Positions 1 through 6,325 of a DNA stretch of 12,172 bases are shown piece by piece; positions within the stretch are counted from its first letter, which is position 1, and every line of letters begins with the position of its first letter. Both the position numbers and the translations under genes were made by a program. Origin of the DNA: RGIG1681 sp045657465. GTDB lineage: Bacteria; Bacillota; Clostridia; Christensenellales; UBA1242. Under the pieces are notes generated by a model, which was given only the letters and a program-made list of their open reading frames with translations, made no database searches and was not told the origin of the DNA. Location: assembly GCA_045657465.1 (NCBI GenBank), contig JAZOTD010000034.1, positions 1 to 12,172 on the forward strand. Reading direction: 5' to 3'.

Positions 1-80
1 TGTTGATAAATAATAATTATTATATTTTTGAGTTTTAAAGTAATTTATAAAATCTGATTTTTCTACTATGCTCTACAAAC

Positions 81-112
81 AAAAACACTCCACTTTTTAG
101 TGGAGTGTTTTT
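81..112 (-). terminator. Intrinsic terminator after the TIR gene
   Basis: A perfect 14-bp hairpin (arms 81-94 and 99-112, loop of four T) lies two bases beyond the TAA stop at 115-117. The stem core is CACTCCACT/AGTGGAGTG with A-rich and T-rich outer arms, so it has a U-tract on either strand and could also stop plus-strand transcription entering from the left edge. Confidence 0.9.
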
Positions 113-114
113 GT

Positions 115-1971
115 TTAATGATAAAATGAAATTTCTTTTTGAATGATATTGCCATAAGAATTTAATTTATATAAACCCCATGGTGCACTCCCCATCAAAT
201 CACCGAATGGATATTTTTCATAATACAATTTGATGTTTTTAAAATATTCAGGGTGATATGTATCATCAAGAGTCATTGAAGAACCTTTCGTATGTAGACT
301 AAAACTTACCTGCTCTGGACTATAAACATAAACTTCTTTAACACTTTTTGGCATTTCTTTAAAACCAACATATGCATATTGGTAGTGTTTTGGAAATACA
401 ATCGCATCAACATCATCTGGAAATCCCGCAAATGTTGTGTCACACATTGTCACAGTCATACCTTTAAAAGTATCAGGAATAAAGAAATATTTTTTACCAT
501 CAATTTCTTTTATAAAATCTTTTTGTTTTCTTGGTAGAATGTCATAAATAGTAACGGTTGAATTATCATAATCATGTGTTACATAAATAATTCCATTGCT
601 ATATTTTGCATAACCAAAACCACAAGACGCACCGGGTCTTCCATCAGAATCAAGCGGAACAAAGAACAAGCACACTAAATATGAAATCAATGAAACAGCA
701 AGCGTTATGAATGGTATCACAACCTGAACCAGTGGGTTTATTCCATATCTCTTCGACTGTATCTTGAACGTAACAATTGTCATTGTTAAAAGTGCAAAGA
801 ATAAAACTATGAAAAGCCAAAACTCAGGACGTGTCAAAAATCTTGTTTCAATCAAGAATGCAAAGATTAATGTCAAGATTCCCAAAAGATATGGTGAAAA
901 CAAAAATGCCATGTATGCATATTTTTTTGCACCTTTGCTCTTTTTAAGTTCTTCCCAACGTTTCTTTTTGAGTTCTGCCGTTCTCTTCTTTTGAATCTTT
1001 TCAAATTCCATGAAGTTGTCAACATCATCAAGCACATTGATTATTTTTTGCTCTGCTTCTGGTTTGAGCATCTTTGTCACACCATCAACAACAGTAATGG
1101 CATATCCAAGTTTTGATGCATCTACACCTTGAACAAATGTGTTATTGATTTTTGGCATGTCATATGGATTCATTCCTTTAAACACAGGAATAAAACAACC
1201 ACTTGGCAAATCTTCGTTGTTTTTGATTCGGTCAATAAATCTTGACCATTCATTTCTCACCCAGTTTGCTTCAACATTTTCTTTGCTGGTTCCAACCAAA
1301 ATGAAAACTTGAGATGTGTGCAGTGCTTTGAAAATAATTGGTTCATATTCACTGCCGATTCTGTTTTCAAGTGATTTTTCTGCCAAAAACACTCGATAGT
1401 TTTTCTTTGTAAGTTCTTCATAAATTTCACGAGCAATCACAGCATCTTCTGTTTTGTCGCCATTTTTGTCAGTTGCTTTATATGAAATAAACACATCATA
1501 TTCTTGTTCGTTTTTAAGCTGGCGCTCTATAGCTTTTTGCAAAACATCAATTTCTTTTGCCTTTGCTTCAATCACTTGCTTTTGTTCATCATTTGCAAGT
1601 GTGATGAGTGTTTTGTAATAATCGTCTTCATAAATAGATTTAAAGTGTGCCCTGTGACATGTTGGAATGAGCTTTCCTGAATAACTATCTTTGACATATT
1701 CAATACCATATTTTGAAAGCAAGATTCCTTCATAGGCTGAAAGTTCATTTGAATCTTTCTCCAGCACAAACTGATAACTTTTTATAGCTAAATCATAGTT
1801 GAAATTTTCACGATAGACATATGCTGCATTTAAAAGCGCAACAATTTCTTCGTCTTGTCTTGGAAGCAACATTGTTGAACCACAATGTTTACACTTGCCC
1901 ACATTGTTGCCAATGTTTTCAACAGTGCTTGAGCCACAACTCGAACATCTAATAACTTCTAATTTCTTCAT
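115..1971 (-). CDS. Zinc-ribbon/TIR-domain membrane protein with LRR-like C-terminal tail
   Basis: This encodes a 618-residue multidomain protein. The ATG at 1971 is chosen over an upstream in-frame ATG at 2049 because AAGGAG sits seven bases before it. Domains in order: a zinc ribbon (C9, C12, C27, C30); a helical TPR-like region (about 41-155); a TIR domain (about 157-302) starting YDVFISYKATD, with a WxxxE motif (W237, E241) matching the position of the catalytic Glu of NAD-cleaving TIRs; a Lys/Glu-rich probable coiled coil (320-350); three membrane segments (about 351-374, 383-403, 412-438); and a 180-residue tail with BspA-like LRR character (IPDTFKG, then VFP and VYVYS strands). The zinc ribbon-helical-TIR core resembles an uncharacterised TIR family I recall from gut Firmicutes. 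With the TIR cytoplasmic, three membrane passes put the tail outside. NADase or signalling activity is inference. A weak -10 (TATTAT, 1999-1994) has no clear -35. Confidence 0.88.
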   Translation of the reverse strand: MKKLEVIRCSSCGSSTVENIGNNVGKCKHCGSTMLLPRQDEEIVALLNAAYVYRENFNYDLAIKSYQFVLEKDSNELSAYEGILLSKYGIEYVKDSYSGKLIPTCHRAHFKSIYEDDYYKTLITLANDEQKQVIEAKAKEIDVLQKAIERQLKNEQEYDVFISYKATDKNGDKTEDAVIAREIYEELTKKNYRVFLAEKSLENRIGSEYEPIIFKALHTSQVFILVGTSKENVEANWVRNEWSRFIDRIKNNEDLPSGCFIPVFKGMNPYDMPKINNTFVQGVDASKLGYAITVVDGVTKMLKPEAEQKIINVLDDVDNFMEFEKIQKKRTAELKKKRWEELKKSKGAKKYAYMAFLFSPYLLGILTLIFAFLIETRFLTRPEFWLFIVLFFALLTMTIVTFKIQSKRYGINPLVQVVIPFITLAVSLISYLVCLFFVPLDSDGRPGASCGFGYAKYSNGIIYVTHDYDNSTVTIYDILPRKQKDFIKEIDGKKYFFIPDTFKGMTVTMCDTTFAGFPDDVDAIVFPKHYQYAYVGFKEMPKSVKEVYVYSPEQVSFSLHTKGSSMTLDDTYHPEYFKNIKLYYEKYPFGDLMGSAPWGLYKLNSYGNIIQKEISFYH

Positions 1972-2060
1972 TTGTAAACTCCTTAACACAAGAATAATAC
2001 AACAAAATTTTTTTGTAAAGAAAAACATGGCAAAATCACACATTCTCACTCTGCACTTGT

Positions 2061-2089
2061 TTGACTTTAAATATATGATTGTTTATAAT
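2061..2089 (+). promoter_or_regulatory. Sigma-A-type promoter of the Ig-repeat lipoprotein gene
   Basis: TTGACT (2061-2066) and TATAAT (2084-2089) are separated by exactly 17 bases, close to the housekeeping consensus. Transcription would start near 2096, giving a leader of about 28 bases that contains the AAAAGGAG ribosome binding site (2111-2118). Confidence 0.85.
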
Positions 2090-2123
2090 TAATTTGCAAA
2101 TACTAATGAAAAAAGGAGTCTTT

Positions 2124-3914
2124 ATGTTAAAGAAAACGCTAACACTCATGCTTGCATTCTTGATTGTTTTGTGTCCACTTTCGCTTTCTGCCTGCAAAGA
2201 CAAAGATGACGATGACAAAAACAATTCTGGAGCAAAAGACAACCCACTTGTAAGCATCTCACTCAGCGAAAATTTAAAAGACACCTTTTTTATTAACGAA
2301 GAGTTGAACCTTGACGGAATTGATGTTGTGTTGACTTATAAAGATAATTCAACAACCAACATTGATTTAACATTTGATATGATTTCAGGCTTTGACACTT
2401 CAACCACTGGCGAAAAAACATTAACTGTCACCTACAATAAAAAGACTTACACTCATAACTACACAGTTGTTGAAGCGGTTGCAACTAGCATTGAAGTTGA
2501 CACGCCTTTCAAATCAAACTATTTCACAAACCATCCTGTTGATGTCGCTGAAGGAAAGCTTTTGGTTACATATAGCGACAACTCAACAAAAAGAGTGTTT
2601 ATCACCGCAGATATGATTTCAAACTTTGACTCAACTTCAGCCGGAACAAAAACTTTAACAATCACATATCTTGGATGCACCACAACTTTTGAGTATGTGG
2701 TCACAGATCCAAGAGCCACAAAAATCACAATTGCCAGTGCATTCAAAACCAATTATTTTATTGGAGACACCATTGATGTTTCTGGTGGAAAAATCACCGT
2801 CACCTATGAAGACAATTCTTCTTCAACATTGCCTGTTTCAGCCCTAATGATTTCAGGATTCAACACCGAATCAAGTGGCTCAAAAATTATGTCTATCACT
2901 TTCGGTGATGCCATTCTTGAAATTGCTTATCAAGTAAACACCGTTGGAATTACTTCAATTTCAATTGCAACACCTTTCAAAACAACATACAATCAAAATG
3001 AAACACTTGACACAACTGGTGGAAAACTTGATGTCGTTTATAACAACGAAAAAACCCAAACCATCGACATCACGCCAGACATGATTTCTGGATTTAACTC
3101 ATCTTCGGCTAGTGCAAACGAAAAAACAATGATACTCTCATATGAAGGCTTCACCCTTCAAGTAAAATATACTGTTAGTGAAATCACAATCACCAGCTAT
3201 GGCATTTCAGCACCTTTCAAAAATGAATATTTTGTAAATGACAAAATTGATGTTTCTGGTGGAATTTTAAACATCAACTATAGCGACGGCAGTTTTGAAT
3301 CTATTCAAGTGACAACTGATATGATTTCAGAGTTCTACACAGACACCGACGGCGAGTTTGTAATGTTTATTAATTACAAAAACATCTCAATTGAATTTGA
3401 GTACACCGTCATAGCAATCACAGTTGAATCAATCGAACTTTCTTCACCATTAACCAAAACAACCTATTATGTTGGCGAAAGCATTGATCTTTCAGGTGGT
3501 TCCCTCACACTCACCTACAACAATGGAAAAACTGAAACCGTTTCAACAACCGATAGTGGTGTTACATACACGGGCTTCAGCACAAACCTTGCTGGTGAAA
3601 ACAAAACACTTACAATCAAATATAAACGTCAAACAGTAACAACCAAATACACCGTTGTTGACGCTAGCATTGCAGTAACAACCGAATTTAAAACATCTTA
3701 TGTCATCGGCGAAGACCTTGATGTGTCGGGCGGGCAAATCACTGTTACATATGGTGACGGCAAAACCCCTGACGTTATTAACATCACCAAAGATATGATA
3801 ACCGGTTTTGATTCTTCAAGTGTTGGTGCAGGTTCACTAACAATCACTTATCAAGGCAAAACAACATTTGTGGCATACACAATCAGCGCACTGCCATCTG
3901 CAGAAATTAATTAA
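2124..3914 (+). CDS. Surface lipoprotein with seven Ig-like (Big_3-type) repeats
   Basis: This encodes a 596-residue exported lipoprotein. The start is the ATG at 2124, five bases after AAAAGGAG; upstream in-frame ATGs at 2079 and 2106 lie before or across this site. Residues 1-23 are a type II signal peptide (basic MLKK, hydrophobic core, LSLSAC lipobox), so Cys24 should be lipidated and anchor the protein to the outer face of the membrane. An acidic linker follows (25-40). The rest is seven tandem domains of about 77-82 residues, each with a core like Y(F)xG-x-xDVSGG-x-TVTY-x-DNS, then DMISGF, then an alternating strand ending in YTV. This fits the bacterial Ig-like group 3 fold, which usually acts as stalk or adhesion modules. 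No catalytic domain is visible, so a structural or binding role is likely. It has its own promoter and terminator and is divergent from the TIR gene. Confidence 0.9.
   Translation: MLKKTLTLMLAFLIVLCPLSLSACKDKDDDDKNNSGAKDNPLVSISLSENLKDTFFINEELNLDGIDVVLTYKDNSTTNIDLTFDMISGFDTSTTGEKTLTVTYNKKTYTHNYTVVEAVATSIEVDTPFKSNYFTNHPVDVAEGKLLVTYSDNSTKRVFITADMISNFDSTSAGTKTLTITYLGCTTTFEYVVTDPRATKITIASAFKTNYFIGDTIDVSGGKITVTYEDNSSSTLPVSALMISGFNTESSGSKIMSITFGDAILEIAYQVNTVGITSISIATPFKTTYNQNETLDTTGGKLDVVYNNEKTQTIDITPDMISGFNSSSASANEKTMILSYEGFTLQVKYTVSEITITSYGISAPFKNEYFVNDKIDVSGGILNINYSDGSFESIQVTTDMISEFYTDTDGEFVMFINYKNISIEFEYTVIAITVESIELSSPLTKTTYYVGESIDLSGGSLTLTYNNGKTETVSTTDSGVTYTGFSTNLAGENKTLTIKYKRQTVTTKYTVVDASIAVTTEFKTSYVIGEDLDVSGGQITVTYGDGKTPDVINITKDMITGFDSSSVGAGSLTITYQGKTTFVAYTISALPSAEIN
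2244..3911 (+). repeat. Seven tandem Ig-like protein repeats
   Basis: Diverged coding repeats of about 77-82 codons fill residues 41-596. Approximate first motifs are VSISLSENL, TSIEVDTPF, TKITIASAF, TSISIATPF, TSYGISAPF, ESIELSSPL and SIAVTTEF. Most units carry GGK(I/L)xVxY and DMISGF. Unit 6 is the most diverged in the middle (DSGVTYTGF replaces DMISGF) and unit 1 has DG instead of SGG. The divergence points to old duplication rather than recent slippage. Confidence 0.85.
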
Positions 3915-3915
3915 C

Positions 3916-3947
3916 AAAAAAAGCACGGAAATCTTCCGTGTTTTTTA
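3916..3947. terminator. Bidirectional terminator between the lipoprotein gene and dapB
   Basis: A hairpin with arms CACGGAA (3924-3930) and TTCCGTG (3934-3940) and a three-base loop is flanked by an A-run on the left and six T on the right, so it works in both directions. The dapB stop codon (3945-3947) lies in the flanking T/A tract; the two convergent stops are only 30 bases apart. Confidence 0.88.
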
Positions 3948-4604
3948 TTTATCAAAAACATCTTCAAAGCAATACATCTTGGCTTTATTTTGTTTCAACA
4001 TAAACTCAACTGCTTTAACCACACCAAAAACAAAAGCCTCTCTTGAAAACGCTTTGTGTGAAACTGAAATCACTTCGTCACCAAAATAAAAATCTATAAC
4101 ATGTGTTCCAATTTCTTTACCCCCACGCTCACTTAACATTTGAGGTTTAACCCCAAAATTCTCATAAATCACTTTTTCAAGTTCTGTTGCCGTTCCACTA
4201 GGGCAATCAACCTTCTGTGCATGATGTTTTTCAAACACACATATTGACGATAATTTTGCATCTTTTAACACACCTATCATTTTCTTCATCATACAAATTC
4301 CAACGGAAAAGTTGCCAGCTTTCAAAACTGCAACATTCTTGCTGGCATTTGCAATAATCTCATTTTGTTCATCACTCTGCCCCGTTGAACCAATAATGAT
4401 AGCCACCCCATTTTTTGCACACCACTTTGCGCTAATTGCAGAGCTTTCAGCCCCACCAAAATCGATAACTAAATCAATATTTGTCAAGACTTCTAAAGAA
4501 TCTTCTTTGTCAATTCCAACAACATCAAAACCTTTGACTTTTAATTGGTTAAACACCGCCCCACCCATTTTTCCTTTGTAACCAACAACAGCAATTCTTT
4601 TCAT
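3945..4604 (-). CDS. dapB: 4-hydroxy-tetrahydrodipicolinate reductase
   Basis: DapB reduces 4-hydroxy-tetrahydrodipicolinate with NAD(P)H in the cytoplasmic diaminopimelate/lysine pathway, supplying peptidoglycan and lysine. The 219-residue product starts with a Rossmann strand and a GYKGKMG nucleotide loop (8-14). It carries the GSTG loop (72-75) and the signature EKHHAQKVDCPSGTA, with H127 and K131 matching the catalytic His/Lys of the E. coli enzyme and PSGT at 135-138. The R160-GG and GTH-x-I segments then lead to SHKAFSREAFVFG. It is shorter than the usual 240-270 residues, like other compact DapB proteins, but no motif is lost. No other dap gene is in the window. The start has no Shine-Dalgarno: the bases before ATG read AAAAATAGATT. 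A likely promoter ends a few bases upstream, so the mRNA may be almost leaderless. Confidence 0.96.
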   Translation of the reverse strand: MKRIAVVGYKGKMGGAVFNQLKVKGFDVVGIDKEDSLEVLTNIDLVIDFGGAESSAISAKWCAKNGVAIIIGSTGQSDEQNEIIANASKNVAVLKAGNFSVGICMMKKMIGVLKDAKLSSICVFEKHHAQKVDCPSGTATELEKVIYENFGVKPQMLSERGGKEIGTHVIDFYFGDEVISVSHKAFSREAFVFGVVKAVEFMLKQNKAKMYCFEDVFDK

Positions 4605-4612
4605 AATCTATT

Positions 4613-4640
4613 TTTATGCCACAACCAAAAAATTTGTTAA
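4613..4640 (-). promoter_or_regulatory. Possible dapB promoter with very short leader
   Basis: On the minus strand TTAACA (4640-4635) and CATAAA (4618-4613) are 16 bases apart. Transcription would start around 4606, only about two bases before the dapB ATG (4604). The -10 matches consensus at only four of six positions. Confidence 0.4.
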
Positions 4641-4656
4641 ACGAAACAAAATAAAG

Positions 4657-4685
4657 TTGCCAATCGTTAATTTATTTTATATCAT
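4657..4685 (+). promoter_or_regulatory. Promoter placing the transcript start at the ATG of the next gene
   Basis: TTGCCA (4657-4662) and TATCAT (4680-4685) are 17 bases apart, each with one mismatch to the sigma-A consensus. The expected start point is about 4692, which is the A of the ATG. Together with the lack of a Shine-Dalgarno this predicts a leaderless mRNA. Confidence 0.55.
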
Positions 4686-4691
4686 AAAACC

Positions 4692-5336
4692 ATGAAAGAA
4701 TTGTTTAATATCTCATTTAAAGAAGCTCAACATCTTCGCAAAGAATTCTTGAGTGAACATTCAAATGTTGACCATGTCACTATTCAAACCAACAACTCCG
4801 TTTTGGTTTCAGCTCCGCATGCCGTTTCACAGTGCAGACTAGGCAAACCAAAAGTCGCCGAAATTGGAACCGTTTCAACTGCCATATTATTTGCAAAAGC
4901 AACAAATAGCAACTTGATTATAAAAACACAAAACAACGACGACGATGCAAACTATGACGAAGATTGCGACTATCGCAAAACCATTGAAACCATGATTAAA
5001 ACACAAAACATAAAATATCTAATTGATTTTCATGGGCTTGCAAAATTTAGACCTTGTGACATAAACCTTGGTTGCAATTTTTCACAAAACACAAAACCAA
5101 ATCAAAAACTTTTTTCAAGCCTAAAATCAGCCCTAGAAACCGCAGGCTTCACCGTCTTTGTCGATGAGCCGTTCTGCGCTGGTCCAAAAACCATTTCTGG
5201 CCATTTTGCCAAGAATTTTAATATTTGGGCAGTTCAAATCGAAATAAATTGTGACATAACCAACAACCCTAAAAACACCAGCAAATACAACCTACTATTA
5301 AACACACTCACTGACTGGTTCAACCGCAACTATTAA
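4692..5336 (+). CDS. N-formylglutamate amidohydrolase-like metallohydrolase
   Basis: This 214-residue cytoplasmic protein, with no signal peptide or membrane segment, resembles the N-formylglutamate amidohydrolase (FGase) family of zinc amidohydrolases. Visible family features are SAPHA (H43), a conserved Glu in KVAEIGT (E57), DYRK (94-96), IDFHG (H114), a DxNLG segment (123-127), DEPFCAGPKTISG (158-170) and the terminal VQIEIN strand (E184). H43, E57 and H114 are the best candidate metal or catalytic residues, by analogy only. The true substrate is uncertain: family members act on N-formylglutamate or on other N-acyl or gamma-glutamyl bonds, and no histidine-degradation gene lies nearby. The ATG at 4692 is the only early Met in frame and has no Shine-Dalgarno; the promoter position suggests leaderless translation. 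It is divergent from dapB. Confidence 0.75.
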   Translation: MKELFNISFKEAQHLRKEFLSEHSNVDHVTIQTNNSVLVSAPHAVSQCRLGKPKVAEIGTVSTAILFAKATNSNLIIKTQNNDDDANYDEDCDYRKTIETMIKTQNIKYLIDFHGLAKFRPCDINLGCNFSQNTKPNQKLFSSLKSALETAGFTVFVDEPFCAGPKTISGHFAKNFNIWAVQIEINCDITNNPKNTSKYNLLLNTLTDWFNRNY

Positions 5337-5380
5337 AAAAATCTCAACTTGCAATACCCCTTTCTAAACCAAACAAAAAT

Positions 5381-5411
5381 AAAAAGACTCGAGATTTCTC
5401 TCGAGTCTTTT
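5381..5411 (-). terminator. Terminator of the tRNA-Met/tRNA-Glu unit
   Basis: A 9-bp core stem (GACTCGAGA 5386-5394 with TCTCGAGTC 5399-5407, four-base loop) is extended by A/T pairs. On the minus strand it is followed by a T-rich tract (complement of 5375-5385), just downstream of tRNA-Glu. On the plus strand it could also stop the gene ending at 5336, though with only four T. Confidence 0.85.
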
Positions 5412-5413
5412 GC

Positions 5414-5488
5414 TGGTGACCCCAAGCGGATTCGAACCGCTGACTTCACCGTGAAAGGGTGATGTCTTAACCGCTTGACGATGGGGCC
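5414..5488 (-). tRNA. tRNA-Glu (anticodon TTC)
   Basis: The cloverleaf is complete: acceptor GGCCCCA/TGGGGTC with one G-U pair, anticodon stem TCACC/GGTGA with loop CTTTCAC (anticodon TTC), T-arm AGCGG-TTCGAAT-CCGCT, discriminator A and encoded CCA (5416-5414). It lies eight bases downstream of tRNA-Met on the same strand, so the two are probably co-transcribed. Confidence 0.96.
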
Positions 5489-5496
5489 ATGATATA

Positions 5497-5573
5497 TGGT
5501 AGCGGCAATAGGATTTGAACCTATGACCTGCCGGGTATGAACCGATCGCTCTAGCCAACTGAGCTATGCCGCC
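5497..5573 (-). tRNA. tRNA-Met (anticodon CAT), elongator type
   Basis: The acceptor GGCGGCA/TGCCGCT, D-arm GCTC/GAGC, anticodon loop TTCATAC (anticodon CAT), T-arm ATAGG-TTCAAAT-CCTAT and encoded CCA (5499-5497) are all visible. The acceptor and D-arm resemble Bacillus elongator tRNA-Met rather than the initiator, which would have three G-C pairs in the anticodon stem, or tRNA-Ile2. Oddities are G1-U72 and an A27-C43 mismatch at the base of the anticodon stem (ATCGG/CCGGC). Confidence 0.93.
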
Positions 5574-5609
5574 ATATGTGCTGTTGCAACCTATTGCATC
5601 AACGCTAAT

Positions 5610-5638
5610 AATATAATATAAAAAACTTTCTTTGTCAA
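5610..5638 (-). promoter_or_regulatory. Promoter of the tRNA unit
   Basis: On the minus strand a consensus TTGACA (5638-5633), 17 bases, then TATATT (5615-5610). The start would be near 5603, about 30 bases before mature tRNA-Met. The leader contains a small inverted repeat, TGCAA-CCTA-TTGCA (5585-5598). Confidence 0.85.
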
Positions 5639-5767
5639 CATTATTTTTTAATTTTTGCGAATATTTTTTTTGATGGTTTTTTCTTTCTTATGTCAGCTTT
5701 TATAATATTTGATTTTATCTAAAATTATGATGAATGTCATTTTTTTGATTTTCTTGACACAAATATT

Positions 5768-5795
5768 TTGAATTTTAAACATTTTACTTTATCAT
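5768..5795 (+). promoter_or_regulatory. Weak candidate promoter of the Ig/MBL operon
   Basis: TTGAAT (5768-5773), 16 bases, then TATCAT (5790-5795) is the best pair I find upstream of the gene at 5831. A perfect TTGACA at 5754-5759 has no acceptable -10 at 16-18 bases, so the real promoter is uncertain. Confidence 0.3.
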
Positions 5796-5830
5796 ATATT
5801 TATATAAATCACATTACTCAAGGGGGCAAT

Positions 5831-6325
5831 ATGGATTATTCAAGCATGAAAGCCAAACAAAAAGAAAAACAAAACTTCGACATTGACTTTAATGTTTCTA
5901 AACGCACAAAAAACAAAATCAAACGCTCTGCCAAAAAATCAGGGGTCGTTTGGATTGTCGCTTTGTTATTTTTAATCGTGGGTGTTGCTGGTGGATTTTT
6001 TGCTCACAAATTTGCTTTTGCAAACGACACCTACCAAATGGTCACTTATGCCAACGGTGAAGCGGATGTTTACATCGGTGCAGATGAAAAATATCAAACC
6101 TACACTGAACTCGGCGTAAAGTGTGTTGCTTTTGGAAAAGATTATTCAAAAGAGTGCACAGTCAAATATTATTACCGAGCTGACCTAACAGAATCTCAAG
6201 TTGAAGTTGACAAGGTTGATGAAACAAAAGCCGGAATGTATTATGCAGTCTACACCACAAATGCATCAAAATATAAAACCGTAACCCTTATTAGAAATAT
6301 TATGGTTTTAAGGGAGGAAGACTAA
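5831..6325 (+). CDS. Membrane-anchored protein with a DUF5011-like Ig domain
   Basis: This encodes a 164-residue protein. The start at 5831 is set by AGGGGG four bases upstream; the longer in-frame Met at 5768 has no ribosome binding site. A Lys/Arg-rich cytoplasmic segment (1-37) precedes one membrane helix (about 38-58), so the C-terminal 105 residues should lie outside. That part has the pattern of a single DUF5011 Ig-like domain: NGEADVYIGADEKYQTYTELG, then CVAFGKDYS, then ETKAGMYYAVYTT, then a closing RNIMVL strand. Such domains usually occur in tandem on large surface proteins; a lone copy on a short anchor suggests a binding or accessory subunit. Its TAA overlaps the ATG of the next gene (TAATG), so the two are translationally coupled and probably work together. 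The exact function is unknown. Confidence 0.8.
   Translation: MDYSSMKAKQKEKQNFDIDFNVSKRTKNKIKRSAKKSGVVWIVALLFLIVGVAGGFFAHKFAFANDTYQMVTYANGEADVYIGADEKYQTYTELGVKCVAFGKDYSKECTVKYYYRADLTESQVEVDKVDETKAGMYYAVYTTNASKYKTVTLIRNIMVLREED

Noticed and set aside
1..80. Possible gene end at the left edge
   Set aside because: AT-rich with several stops in each frame I read and no recognisable coding or RNA signal.
2196..2225. DDDDK in the lipoprotein linker, the same as an enteropeptidase/FLAG-tag core
   Set aside because: It lies in a low-complexity acidic linker right after the lipobox Cys of a natural-looking gene; no vector or tag context surrounds it.
2244..3911. Repeats considered as CRISPR or another DNA repeat array
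   Set aside because: They are diverged at base level, about 235 bases long, and stay in one reading frame; the unit is a protein domain.
5364..5558. Open frame across the two tRNA genes
   Set aside because: It is the translation of tRNA-Glu and tRNA-Met sequence and the terminator, with no start signal.
5754..5759. Perfect TTGACA upstream of the Ig/MBL operon
   Set aside because: No acceptable -10 lies at 16-18 bases; the downstream bases read AAACAT and similar. Only a weaker pair nearby is listed.
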